From assembly GCA_034509755.1 (NCBI GenBank), contig CM067556.1, forward strand, positions 13,725,501-13,789,500: DNA of 64,000 nt, written 5' to 3'. This document shows, piece after piece, positions 11,678 to 24,600 of the stretch; the first letter of the stretch is position 1; each line of letters begins with the position of its first letter. Under the pieces are notes generated by a model, which worked only from the letters and a program-made list of their open reading frames with translations, made no database searches and had not been told where the DNA came from. The DNA is from Anisodus tanguticus. Lineage: Eukaryota; Streptophyta; Magnoliopsida; Solanales; Solanaceae. Made by a program: the position numbers and the translations under genes.

Positions 11678-14600
11678 TCAAACTCGCGATGGTGTAGACA
11701 GAAGCATCGAGAGTTTGCCAAGAAAGAACCGGTGACGCTTTAAGGTATGCGCCTTTGTGAAGAAATCGCAAGTTGCATCGAAGATGAGACAAATGGCAAG
11801 GATAGAGTGCGGCTGTCGAAGATGATATCGAATAATATGACAATCAATCTCAATATGCTTGGTACGTTCATGAAAGATCGTGTTGTGCGCAATCTGAATA
11901 GAACTCTTATTATCACAATACATCGGTGTTGGTGAAGAAAGACAGACACCCATATCAACCAATAACCGACGTAACCATACAATCTCACACGTAGTAGAAG
12001 CCATAGCACGATACTCGCCTCGGTTGAAGAGCGAGAAACCACATCTTGTTTCTTACTTTTCCATGAGATGAGTGAATCTCCTAAAAATACACAATAACCG
12101 ATAGTTGATTTCCGATCGGTTAGGTCACCGACCCAATCTGCATCGAAAAATGCACGAAGCTCCAAGGATGAGGTCGATGGAAACAAGAGACTCGATAAAT
12201 CGTTCCTCGAAGATAGCGAAGAATACGCATAACCGCTTCGCCCAATGTACGGATGTAGGAGAGCAAACAAACCGACGACAATGTGAACGAAAGATATGCA
12301 ATGTCGGGCGAGTAATGGTGAGGTACACCGGACTCCCTACAACGAACGATATAAAGTGGGATCGGGAAGAGGATCCCCGTCGTAGGTGTATATCGAACAT
12401 TAACCTCAAGAGAGAGTCAACTATACGAGTATCGCGTGAGACGGGCCCGCTCAAGAATATCTGCAGGTGTACTTAGATTGAGAGAGAAGATATCCCTTCT
12501 CGAATAAGCTACCTCAATGCCTAAAAAGTAACGTAGATGACCTAAATCTTTCATCTCAAAACGGCGAGATAAAGTAGATTTTAGGTTTGCAATACCATAA
12601 ATATCATCACCTGTAATGATCATGTCATCAACATACAACAAAAGCAAAATACAACCTGCAGGGGATGATTTAACAAATAACGCCGAATCATGAAAGCCGG
12701 AAATAAACCCAAGAGATGATACTACGGTGGAGAACTTGTCGAACCAAGCTCTTGGAGCTTGTTTGAGACCATACGAGCTTTCTTAAGCTTGCACACTTGT
12801 CCCGGACTATGTGAAACACCGGTGGAGGGACCATGTAGATTTCTTCTTGAAGATCCCCATTTAAAAAAGCATTTTTAACATCCATTTGTGAAATATGCCA
12901 ATGACGAACGAGGCCACCGCAATAAGAACCCTGGACAGATGTCATCTTTGCAACGGGTGCAAAAGTCTCTTCATAATCCATACCATATTCTTGAGCAAAA
13001 CCCTTTGCAACCAAACGAGATTTATATCGCTCAATAGAACCATCAGACTTTGTCTTAATCTTGTACACCCATCGAGAACCAATAGTTTTCTTACCAGTCG
13101 GTAGAGAAACCAAATCCCAAGTACCGCTTTTGTTCAAAGCAACCAGCTTCCTCATTCATAGCCTCTTGCCAAAGAGGATCACGAGCTGCCTCAGAGTAGG
13201 ATGTAGGCTCACAGAGAGAATTAATAGAAACTAGAAAGGAAGCGAATGATGGAGCATAGCAAGAATAATCAAAATCGGATACCTGAGTAGATCGCAGAGT
13301 GCGTTTAGGATAGCGAGGTGGATCTGGATCTGCAACCACAAGAGGTTCGAAATAGGCGTAGGAGGGGGCTGAGTATCAATATCATGGGACCTGCCAGAAG
13401 ACGAGAAGGAACAGGATGATATAGATGTAGAATCAGATGGACAATCGATCAAAGGGATCAATATCAATAAGGTCAGATTTTGTCATACCATGTGAGGTAG
13501 GTGGGATGGAAAAGAAAGGAACATGCTCAATAAAGGAAACATTACGAGACACATACAATTTTCCAGAAACTGGATCATGACAACGATAACCTTTCTGCCC
13601 AACCCCATATCCAAGAAAAACACAAATGGCGACACGAGAAGATAACTTAGTACGCTCTGCATGTGGACGTAGAACAAAACATGTAGAACCAAAAACTCTC
13701 AAATGGGAATATAGTGGGGTGTGACCAAATAGTCTAGCATACGGAGAAATACCGAAATTATGAGAGGTAGGGATCCTATTAATAAGATAAACGGATGTAA
13801 GGACAGACTTCTCCCCAAAATTCACTAGGTACACTAGCGGACAAAAGCATGGATCTAGTTTGTCTCAACAATATGCCTATGTTTTCTCTCGGCTACCCCA
13901 TTTTGTTGTGGTGTATCGATGTACAAGAAGACCGATGTATTGTACCATCACTTTGAAAATACCGAAAGATCCCCACTAGTATATTCACCTCCTAAATCGG
14001 CCCGAAAACATTTAATAATGGCGAGAATGTTGAGTTTTCACATAGGCTTGAAACTCAACATAAGTATGAACAAAATCAGAGCATCTTTTCAACAAATAAA
14101 CCCAACAATGACGAGTATAATCATCAATAAAGGAAACATAATATCTGGAGCCACCCTTAGTAGGGATAGGTGCTGGCCCCCAAACATCTGAATGAACTAG
14201 ATCAAATGGTGCAAAAGAAGTAGAAGTACTAAGATTAAAAGGCAAAGCGAGAAAATTTTCCAAGTTTACATCCACTACAATCAGAAATATCATCGGATTG
14301 TAAATCACCAAGAACACCAGTATTACACATAAAACGCAGGCGAGAACCTGATACATGACCAAGTCTAGAGTGCCACAAATAAAACTTCGAAGAGGAATGT
14401 GTTAAATGAAAAGAAGACAGATTAACAGGCATAGTTCTTTGCGCATGAGTAGGAAGATGCAGCTCATCCAAAACATATAGACCTCTCCCCTTTCTACGCC
14501 CTGTCCCAATCACTCTCTTGGATTTTAGATCCTGCACATAACAAGAATTAGGGAAGAGTCCAATAAAACATCCAGAGTCACATATTTGACCAAAGAGAAG

Positions 14601-14990
14601 CAAGATTTATATGTAATTTTGGAATGCAATAAACATCGAGGTAATGATATAGTGGATGTATGAATGGTGCCAATGCTGTCAATGGCATAGGTGTGCCATC
14701 ACGCGATCACAACGAAGTGGAAGGGGAGTCGAAGACATAGATACAAAGGCGGAAGAATCGGGAGACATATGATTTCCGACTCCGAGTCCAAGATCCAAGA
14801 AGGCGAAATGATACCGAACCAATAGATGGTGATGAGCGGAAGGAACAGAAGAGCATAAGACCGAGAATTTTGTTGAAACTGTTGGAAGGCGAGGAACTTC
14901 GAAATTGGTCACTACGGTTTGCAAAGAATCATCACCTCCGGCCATTATGAATTTTAAACGAAAAATCCCAAATAACAAGCGAAGAATCCC
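11678..14990 (-). pseudogene. Copia gag-pol polyprotein, frameshifted and gag-deleted
   Basis: Read on the minus strand. A gag start (MAGGDDSLQTV) near 14944 runs almost directly into a protease remnant (NHMSPDSSAF near 14770). The CCHC zinc knuckle and most of gag are absent, and the protease DSG catalytic triplet reads DLG. Next come a GAG-pre-integrase segment (LWHSRLGHVS, 14300-14400), an integrase core (FDLVHSDVWGP, FIDDYTRHCW, 13700-14260), reverse transcriptase (GTWDLVSLPTGKKTIGSRWV near 13100; the active-site box LLLYVDDMIITG near 12640) and RNase H (FFDADWVGDLTDRKSTIGYC near 12150; ends near 11680). Several frame changes separate these blocks. No intact polyprotein is encoded. Confidence 0.9.
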
Positions 14991-15260
14991 AAATAACAAG
15001 CAAGAATCCCAAGCAACAAAATAAAATAAAAAAAGGCGATCTCACCAATCGGATGCGGAAGCCAAAAAGACGAAACCCGGATGTGGAAGCCAAGATCGAA
15101 CGAGACGAGCGACCAAAACGAGGACGAGCTTCCAAAACAAGCCAAAAAATTTTTTTAATCGATACCGTGGGCGTGCGCATACGAACCCCAACTAACTCAC
15201 CGCGAAGTTGAATCCGCGATCGAGCTAAAAATATTAACTTGTGCTCTTGGCTCGATACCA

Positions 15261-15451
15261 TGATAGAATTCATGAAAGTCTTTTATTCATAACATGAATT
15301 CTTACAAAGCAATAACAAGATAATAAAATAATATTATTCTTGAGAGCTAAAAGTGCAAGTAAAAGAAAAGCAAGTAAAGCCCTTTATATAGGGTCTATTA
15401 CATGGGATACAAATATATTTTTCCAATGTGGGACAAAAGCAAATGCTAATA
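15261..15451 (-). repeat. 5' LTR of the 11.5-15.5 kb Copia element
   Basis: Partner of 11479-11670. The tRNA-Met primer-binding site lies immediately inside it on the minus strand. Confidence 0.93.
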
Positions 15452-15456
15452 TGTCC

Positions 15457-17485
15457 TATTTTTGGTTTGTGCCCTTTCGCTTTTTCTCCGTAAATAATCA
15501 AAGGTGGAAGCACAAATCGCACAGGTTAAAGGAAAGGAACGATAAGGAGGAGATTTCGCGATTCAGGCCTTTTAGCTTATGCTAATATGTGTAAACTTTT
15601 TTCATAATTGAGGGAGAAGGATTGTATAACTGGCTGGCGATGGGAATGGTAATGCTTGGAGGAGGAGGTCTTTTTGAAAACCTTAAAAGGAAAAGTGGGA
15701 TCCACAAATTTTATTTATCTCAAAATAAAATATTCATATAATTAAAAATATATATATTAAGATATCAAAGAAAAAAATATTAAGAGTATTACTTATATAT
15801 TGGTCATTAAGAAAATGACATATGTATTATTTTATCAGTTTTTAAATTTTTTTCTCTTCTCACTTGCTGTTAGGAAGATGAATACACTTTCTCTACTTAG
15901 ACACTTTCTCTACTTAGTGTGGATATTTAATACACTATTGACAAGAATATGAGGATAAATAATTATAAATAAAATTTAATTGCTAAAGTAAGTTTTCGGT
16001 GCAAGTTTATGATTGAAAAAATGTATTTTCTCGTTAAATAACATGCAAATATCCCAAATCGTGCTAGTCTACAAACTTTTAAAATACTTTTTGGTTTTTA
16101 TTGCGGAAAACACGTTAAAGGGGAAAACATTTTCTATCATTCTTTTTTTTCATTTATTAGGCTCGAACTCGAAACACTTTATTAAGGATGAAGAAATTCT
16201 ATTTATTCCACCATAACCTTGTGATACTATGTTATTTCAATATACAATCAAATCTTTCTCTGTATAACAACTATCTTCAACAATAACGATTCATTATAAC
16301 GGTCAAGTTTTCGTCGAACTCGATTTTTCATATTATGTTATATTGTATGTTCATTATAATATAATTTTGCTATAGCAGTCAAAAAAACATCCGAACAAAC
16401 AATGTCATAAAAAGATTAATTGTATGTGATTGCAGTTTCTAATAGTCAAAGAAAATAAAATGTAGGTTTAATTAGTTAGTCATAGGGCTAAAGAAATGGA
16501 CTTTTACCATCACTATAGTTGTCATCATTAGGACAATAATTATGGGATTACCATTCAATAGAGAGAGGGTGAACTATATATTGTTAGTGCAATTATTATA
16601 ACTTGCTAAGAAGTAATAATAGGTATGGGGGCGTTTGAGACCTCTTAGACTTGAATTAAAAGGAACAAAACTAACTTATGACTGACTGCATTTCTAAAAC
16701 ACTATAATTAAAAATTAGTTTTCCTCTACGACACAAAATTACATCAAACACACTTATAGATGAGATCTACTGCAAATTTAACCTTGGATTGTAATACGAC
16801 AAAATTAGATTGGGCATAATGTTTTTAAGTTAGATGAAATTGCACAAACCTTCTTGGAGGTCTAGGAATTAACAATTGTAACAAAGTGTAAGGTGAGCTA
16901 ACGTGTCTTGCCTGCCTATGTGGAGGTTTCATGATAATGGATCATCATGGTTGTATGAACATTCATCCATATCACCTTTTTAATGAATTGCTTTTTAGTT
17001 TTTACTGTGAACAATGTGGTATGTTCCCTTACCATTATGTTCTTTATTATTCATTTTTTTATAATATTGATGTTTGAGTTAATTTATGCGCACCGTGAAT
17101 ATTTTATCATGTAGTACTTGTTACCCTTCATTAAAACATGGATCAGATAACTTTTAACTATTAAGATTTGAGCATATGAAAAAAATATTGACAGTTCTCA
17201 ACTGATTTTTTTTGTTTTTCACCGGAACTTATTGATCGATAGGCCACACTGATTGAGTCTGATTCATAATCAATTTTTTTGTGATGGTTGGAAATATAAC
17301 AAGAAATTATACGAGTTCCACCTAATGCTAGGTGTCATTCCCTTTTCATTCTTATGAAAAAACATAAAGTCATTTTTCATGAAAGCATGAATTTAGAGTT
17401 TCCTCTGGGAACTATATTTCATGTGCTTAAATTGGACACTGTTTCATGATTTGATGGCTCTGTCAATTCGTACAACTCATTAGTA
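15457..17485. other. AT-rich intergenic sequence with short repeat remnants
   Basis: No gene is seen. A short SINE-like stretch on the minus strand at about 16155-16216 (GCTCGAACTCGAAACAC, a B-box-like motif) is followed by an AT-rich MITE-like block at 16230-16400 with ATAACAA/TTGTTAT-type inverted motifs. A 20-bp direct duplication (GACACTTTCTCTACTTAG) occurs near 15900. The remainder is unassigned. Confidence 0.45.
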
Positions 17486-17490
17486 AACAC

Positions 17491-20400
17491 AGAAAAAAAA
17501 ATCTCTTATTTATTTTCACTAATGAATTAATATGTATACAATTTATAATTTTCATAATATGAAAAATACTATTCTTATTCTACTCTCAAAATTTTATTCT
17601 ACTTGTACAAAACTGCTACAATTATGGTAAGTGTACAATGCAATTAATTACAAATAATATAGTACAAAAATAGTTTCCAAGCCGTGATATACTTACCATG
17701 TATATCACGGGCATATATCACGTTATATTATTTATCACACCCCCACAGTCATATTGGACGGTCTTCGTACGTGAGAATGTCCCTAAAATCTTCAAATAGA
17801 ACCGAGGGAAGACCCTTCGTAAAGATGTCTGCAATTTGATACCTGAAAGGGCCATGACAGACGCGTACTTGTCCAGGAGCTACCTTTTCTCGAACAAAGT
17901 GTATATCCATCTCGATGTGTTTAGTGCTCTGGTGTTGAACCAGATTACCAGAAAGATAGATGGCACTAACATTATCACAATAAACTAAGGTAGCTTTCTG
18001 AATGAGACAATGAAGTTCTAAGAGAAGATTACGTAACCAACATGATTCAGAAACCACATTGGCTACCCTTCGATACTCGGCCTCCACATTAGAGCGTGAT
18101 AAGGTAGATTGTCGCTTCGTAGACCAGGAGTTAGTACCAAGAAACATACAATAGCCAGACGTGAAGCGTCTGGTGTCTGGACAACCACCCCAATCAGCAT
18201 ATGTATACGAGACAATTGTAGAAGCCGACGACGGATAAAGATGCAAGCCATAGTCAAGTGTTCCCGGATGTAGCGGATAATGCGTTTGACCGCATTCATG
18301 TCCTCAACCCTAGGATCATGCATAAACAAATATGCATGATGTACAACATATGTAATATCCGATCTCGTGAAAGTAAGTTATTGAAGAGCTCCGACCAGAC
18401 TACGATAGTGGTAGGATCCTCGTAAGGTGAGTCAGCCGCAACACCCAGCTTGGGTTTAGTATCAACAAGAGTGGAAGTAGACTTACACGAGGACATACCA
18501 GTCCTCTCAATTATCTCAGTGGCATACTTCCGTTGTGATAAGAATAACTCACCTGCATGACGAGTGACAACAATCCCCAAGAAGTAACTCAAGGCCCCCA
18601 AGTCTTTCATAGCAAACTCAGAACTGAGCAGTGTCATGATAGACTTGCGCAAAGCATCAGACGAGGTAGTCAAGATAATATCATCCATATATAATAGAAT
18701 ATAAGCCAGGGAAGTACCACGATGATATATGAATAATGAATTATCAGACCTGCTGTGAGAAAACTCAATAGACAAAACAAAGTCTGCAAATCTTTTATAC
18801 CAAGCCCGTGGGGCCTGCTTAAGTCCCTACAAGGACTTTTTCAATAAACAGACATGATGAGGATATTTGGGGTCTAAAAAATCCAAGGGTTGATGCATGT
18901 AAATGGTCTCCTTAAGATCATCATGTAAGAAAACATTCTTCATATCTAACTGATAAATGGGTCATGCCTTAGAAAGAGCAAGACTGAGAATAATGTGAAT
19001 GGTAGCCGGTTTGACCACCGGACTAAATGTCTCACCACAATCCACGCAAACTTGTTGAGTTTTATCATCACCTACAAGACGAGCCTTATGCCTCGCAAAA
19101 GATCCGTCAAAATTATCCTTATGAGTAAAAATCTACATAGATCGAATAATATTAACACCGGAAAGATGGGGCACCAACTCACACGTCTTATTTTCAATAA
19201 GAGCATTATATTCGTCGTTCATAACCAATTTCCAATTCGGGTCACTTAATGCTGACACTGGGTTACGGGGTAGGGGGATTTAAGAATATTAGAATTAAGA
19301 TTAAAATGTCTCTTCGGTTTAAAAATACTCATTTGACTACGAGTAATATGCCCTTGACTCGAGGTGTAAACGAGTGGATCTGGGGTGAAATCTGGAACAA
19401 TGACGGACTGGCCAGCAGACCCCAACTCAGGAAACAACAACTGGATTGAGATCGAATTGGGATTGGGCTGGGGACGTGTAACTTGGCAGACGGCCCACTA
19501 GAGGCAGAAGCAGTTTCAGTATTGGGCTGGGCAACCGGCCCAATAGCTGAAACTGGGGTAGAACTAGTGGGTTGTGGCGGATCACTGGAGTTGACCAGTA
19601 AGTGGTGCACGATGTACGGGGAGACGTCGTCATCCAAAAAATTATACGAACTAGGCACGGAACTACTCATATTAGCAAACGAAATTGGGTTTCATCAAAA
19701 ATAACATGGCGGCTAATGATGATTTTATTAGATAATAAATCAAAACATTTGTAACCACGATGATTAGATGGATAACCCAAAAATACACAAGTGGTAGAAC
19801 GGGCTTGAAGTTTGTTAATAGTAGTTGATGGAAAAAGTGGATAACATAAACACCCAACGATCCTAAGATGGGAATACGAAGGATTCTTGTTATAGAGGAC
19901 TTTAAGAGGAGACGCATTTGTCAACCCTTTGGTAGGAAGTATGTTAAGAAGATAGGTACCCATTTGTAGAGCATGATGCCAAAAGTAAAGGGGTACGGAA
20001 GCATGGATCAATAAAGTTCGGACAATATTATTAATGGTACATATTTTTTATTCGGTTTTCCCATTTTGTGAAGACGTATGAGGACGATAGAAATGAAAAA
20101 CTATGCCATTATTTGTACAAAATTCCTGAAACAACCCATTATCATATTTTTTGCCATTATCACATTGAATGTTCTTGATTTCTCGTTCGAATTGGGTACG
20201 GATGAATGCTCGAAATTTTAAGAAGGTGGAAAAAACTTGTTGAGATTTTTTCGCTAACGGAAAAGTCCACAAAAAATTAGAATAATCATCCAAAAATATC
20301 ACGCAATCTATTCCATGTATCCATAGCCGTAGTGTCTGGCTCAATAATCGTCTGTAAAAGGTCGGTAGAAATAGTGAAATAAATTCACTGAAGGACGGTA

Positions 20401-20978
20401 GCATCAAGAGTAATCCATAACTGAGGATCCTCCGCGGGATTAGGGGTAGCGGGAGGAATTATGAGATGGAGAACTTGATGTGAGATGGCGTGAATTTTGA
20501 ACAACTCTGCCCACGTCGCGTATTAGACGTTTTCTATCTCAAGAACAATAGGGATGTGGTTCTTGATGTTGGAAATAGTAAGGGCATGATGAAATAAGTT
20601 ATTTGATGTAGACATAACGAAAGAAAGAACTCGACATGGAAATCGATGAAGGACACAGATTTTGAGGAGGCCGAGACAAGCGGAAGCTGGTGGAGAAGGA
20701 GGTAAGTGAAACCTAGATTTCTGATACCGTGAAAGAAATAATCCCTTCATTATTTTCATTTATGAATGAGTATATATACAATTTACAATTTCCATAATAT
20801 GAAAAATCTTATTCCTATTCTACTCCAAAAATCTTATTTTATTTGTACAAGACTTCTACAATTATGGTAAGTGTATAATGCTAATTAATTATAAATAATA
20901 TGGTATAAAAATAGTCTCCAAACCGTGATATACTTACCATGTATATCACGGACGTATATCATGTTATATTATTTATCA
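17491..20978 (-). mobile_element. Copia LTR retrotransposon, 3488 bp, internally deleted
   Basis: LTRs are 17491-17737 and 20730-20978 (247 and 249 bp), more diverged than those of the neighbouring Copia element, so this insertion is older. The target duplication AACAC is perfect (17486-17490 and 20979-20983). On the minus strand GGTATCAGA, the tRNA-Met primer-binding site, follows the right LTR after one base. A G-rich tract (TGTGGGGGTG) precedes the left LTR, and the LTR ends are TG...CA. The LTR carries near-inverted copies of GTGATATAC / GTATATCAC (near 17685-17720). The interior is about 3 kb, shorter than the usual 4-5 kb, because of a deletion in gag-protease. Confidence 0.95.
17749..20725 (-). 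pseudogene. Copia gag-pol polyprotein with gag-to-integrase deletion and frameshifts
   Basis: Read on the minus strand. A gag N-terminus (TISNIKNHIPIVLEIENV near 20530-20590, then WAELFKIHA) carries a stop and soon jumps into the integrase core (GIDCVIFLDDYSNFLWTFPL near 20280, QCDNGKKYDN near 20150). The gag C-terminus, protease and GAG-pre-integrase segment are missing. Reverse transcriptase follows, with the box ILLYMDDIILT near 18690 and FAMKDLGALSYFLGI near 18590. RNase H ends with QIADIFTKGLP near 17815. Stops and frame changes interrupt it throughout. It is a non-functional deletion derivative. Confidence 0.9.
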
Positions 20979-20983
20979 AACAC

Positions 20984-21614
20984 CTTAACAAGGTTTAATA
21001 TAGTTAAATTAAGCATTAATAATTAACTTCAATATCTGTAGAGTATAATATTTCTTTTGTATTTGTATTATATGAGTCGAGTCTCTTTCAAAAATAGTCT
21101 CTCTGCTTATTAAGGTAAAGATAAAATTTGATTACACTCTATTCTTTCTAAATCACGTGGTGATATGTTGTTATTGTATTACTTAATCAAAGAGTAATTC
21201 ATGTGCAGCAAAAAGATTGTGTTCTTATCCTTTTTCGTCCACCGCCACCCAATTGTTTTTTCTTTTGTCATTTTCTGATTAATAAAACGACCACATCATT
21301 AAATTACGAAACTAGGCAGTAAAATAATATTTGCATGATTGAATAAATTCCAAAAAAGAGACTGAGATATAAATAGAAAGTTGACTGTCAAAAAATGCCA
21401 ACCGACATACCACTCTCGTACCATAGCGGACCACGTGAATTCTTTTTTCTTTTTCCTTTTTATTACCTGAAAAAAATAATCTTTTAATTTTATTTTAAAA
21501 CCCCTAGTCCTCTTGCAGAGGGGTAAAAATAGAAAATGGAAGAAATGGGTTGGTAAATAGGGCACATTACTGTAATTTAAATTGTAATCTTTTGATCAAT
21601 GAACAATTTCATTG
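20984..21614. other. AT-rich intergenic spacer, no gene seen
   Basis: Between the second Copia element and the hAT element. AT-rich sequence with no recognisable domain, RNA gene or repeat boundary. Confidence 0.55.
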
Positions 21615-21622
21615 GACAATAC

Positions 21623-24600
21623 TAGGGTTGGCCAGTGGGCTGAATCGGCCCGGTCCCGACCCAACCCCGCCCCTATCCCCCATAAAATAAATGGGCACGA
21701 GATTCGAACCCGGAACGGGATCTGGGCTTGTCCTGCCCGGGCCCATCCTGCTCAGGCCCGATCCCGGCCGCCCCGCCCCGGGCCCGGCCGCCCCCTCCCC
21801 TTTGCAAAAAATTGTCGTTGCACAACGGTCATTTTATATTTTGGCCGTTGTGCAACGACCATTTTTGGCCTCCTCCAACCCTCTATCCCCCTTAATATTT
21901 ATGTTTAACCCCTAAGTTAATATATTTACACTTTAACTCAATTTTTCAACTATAAATACCTCATTTTTTCTTTATCTTTCTCACAAATCTTCCTATAATC
22001 TCTCTAATCTCTCAATCTATCTCTCTACAAGTCTACAATTGTCTACTAAATATTATATTTTATTTATTCATTTGTATAATTGTATTAAAGTTCAAAATTT
22101 GGGAGTGAATTTGGCAACTAGCTTAAGGATCATCAATCGAGCAAAGTTTCAATTTTCAATCTCGATTACACGTCGACGTTATGTCGGTGTTTGGTACCTT
22201 CGTTCCTTCTTTAAATTATTATTGTTACTTTATTTTAATTATCGCACTTAATTTCATCATCTTTAATTATTTATTAGCATAATTAAAATAGAAGGATTAA
22301 CGGGTATGTTTAAGGGTAAGAATACTTATTTTAGTAGGGGTAACAAGGGCATGTGTACTTCTTCTAGCCATCCTATTACTAGACATGATGATTTGATTGA
22401 TTACACTCATATAGATGAAATTGAATTTTTTAATGATATACCATTAGACGATGAGTTATATTCTGCAACTCAACCAGACTTTAATTTAGAAGATAATCTA
22501 GATGACACACCCACTAGTGCACCTCAAACTGAAACTGGAACTCCTCCTATTCCCACTAGTATGAGACAAGGCTCCACACAACGAAAATTAAAATATGCTA
22601 CATGAGATTTTTTTGATAGGGACCAAGAGAATCAAGTAGTTAGATGCCAAATTTGTAAAAATGTTTATAAATTTTAAATGGGAAAAGGTCAGGGTGAGAC
22701 GGGAGGTTTATTGAGACATGTACAAAGTTTTCACAAAGCTAGGTGGGATGAATACGAGGCTACAAAGTCGGGTGCGCCAACGCGCACTGAGTCGGGCAAG
22801 GTTCACATAGTGTTCCGAACCAAGTACAGGGTCAAATTAACCCGACGACGGGGGAAATTGTAGGCCATAAATACGATAAACATAGAGAGAGGGAAGCAAT
22901 AACAAAATTAGTTAGGGTGGAGGGTTTGCCTTTTTCATTTCCTTCCTCTCATGCTTTTATTCATTACATTAGAGATATGTATAATCCTGGTTTTAACGTT
23001 TTTTCTAGATCAACTGTTAGGAGAGACGTTTTTAAATTTGCACATGAATATCAACAGTATTTACGTTATTCATTATATCATTTTCCTGGCAAAATATCTA
23101 TCACGTCTGATATAGACCGTAGTACTAACGGCCGTGATTATTTAACTGTAATATGTCATTGGATAGATTATAAATAGTCTATGCAAAAACGTATTTTAGC
23201 ATATAGATATATTGATGATAGGCACTTGGAAGTTTTATTGCATAAAATATTAATGAAATTTGTGATTATTATGGAATAAATGATAAAATTATGATTATTA
23301 CATTAGATAATGTTTCTTCTAATAATTATGCTATTAGACTTTTAAAAGTTCCCTTAAGTCCATCTTTTCCTAATCATTTTCATATAAAATGTGTGTGCCA
23401 TATTTATAACTTAGTTGTAAATGATGGTCTATCACTTTGTGAAGACTCTTAATAAAGTACAATTTGCTATAAACTTTATTTTTAGAAGTAATATAATACA
23501 AAGAAAAAAAGAATATAAAAAAACTTGTCACGATTGTGGACTACCTTATAGAAAAATTTCTGAAGAAGTAGCGACTATGTGGAATTCTTTATATGAACAG
23601 CTTACTTGTTGCTTATGATTATAGAAGACCTATAACTTTATTTTTTAACGCCCATAATCGGAATCCAGATGATATGGTTGTAGATAACTATTGAGAAAAA
23701 ATTTCAGAACTTATTGTATTTTTAGAGATTTTTTTCAAACAACTAAAGAATTTTTTAGTATATATTATCCTACTATTTCAACTTGTTATTTTATATAGCT
23801 CTAATATTTTTGTTACTTAGTGAATATATGGAAAAATCATCTTATAAGACACCTATTAAAAAAAAAATTATCAAATAAAAAAATATTTTTTTTCCTATTC
23901 CCATTATTTATATTATTAGTGTTGTATTAAATCCGACTATTAAAATAGACGGCTGTAAAGCACTTATTGAAACTATTTATGATTGTATGACAATACTTCC
24001 ACCTCCAACTCCAAAAAATTCAAATGAACAACTACCTAAGGAACCAAGTAAAGAACAAGTTTTGTCTAGCATACACGATGAATGCAAAAAAGTATATACG
24101 CATTACCAACAAGAAAGTGCTAGCAACCAACCGGCTTCCATACCATCTTCTTCTTCAATACAACCTCAAAAAAGACATATTGTTTATGTGGCTAGTATTA
24201 GAAGCCTTAGACATAGAATGTTTAGTGGTACCACTACTAATCAAGTAAGCGAGTTTGATGTTTTTGTTTTGCAGGGTGTTGTACCGTATCAAACTGTTCT
24301 CAATGAAGAAGGACGTGAAGACTTGCTGAAATACTGGAGGGAGAATGAGAAGACATTTCCGACACTATCAAAGATGGCCCGAGATGTGTTGATCATTCAA
24401 GCATCATCAACAACGTCTAAAAGCGCTTTTTCTGCCAGAAGATTTCAAATAGGAGATCACAGACTCTCATTAGCGAGAGACAGCTTGGAGATTGCAGTTT
24501 TATTCAGAGATTGGATACGAGCGGAGAGTAGAAGGTGCGGTCAACCGGAGATCAACGAAGAAGAAGACGAAAACTACAACGAAATCTTATCCGACGGAGG

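Larger units (their letters stand above)
11479..15451 (-). mobile_element. Copia LTR retrotransposon, 3973 bp, both LTRs and target duplication present
   Basis: LTRs are 11479-11670 and 15261-15451 (192 and 191 bp), nearly identical over their length. The target duplication TGTCC is perfect (11474-11478 and 15452-15456). The minus-strand primer-binding site TGGTATCGAGCC (15249-15260) abuts the right LTR. A purine tract AGAGGAGA abuts the left LTR, where the minus-strand element ends. In element orientation the LTR starts TATTAG and ends TATCA, so its ends are TA...CA rather than TG...CA. High LTR similarity suggests a fairly young insertion, yet the coding region is broken and most of gag is absent. 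Confidence 0.95.

Noticed and set aside
12105..12476. Plus-strand frame across Copia RNase H
   Set aside because: It is antisense to recognisable Copia pol motifs.
21612..21915. Pro/Arg-rich plus-strand proteins
   Set aside because: They are translations of the GC-rich subterminal region of the hAT element.
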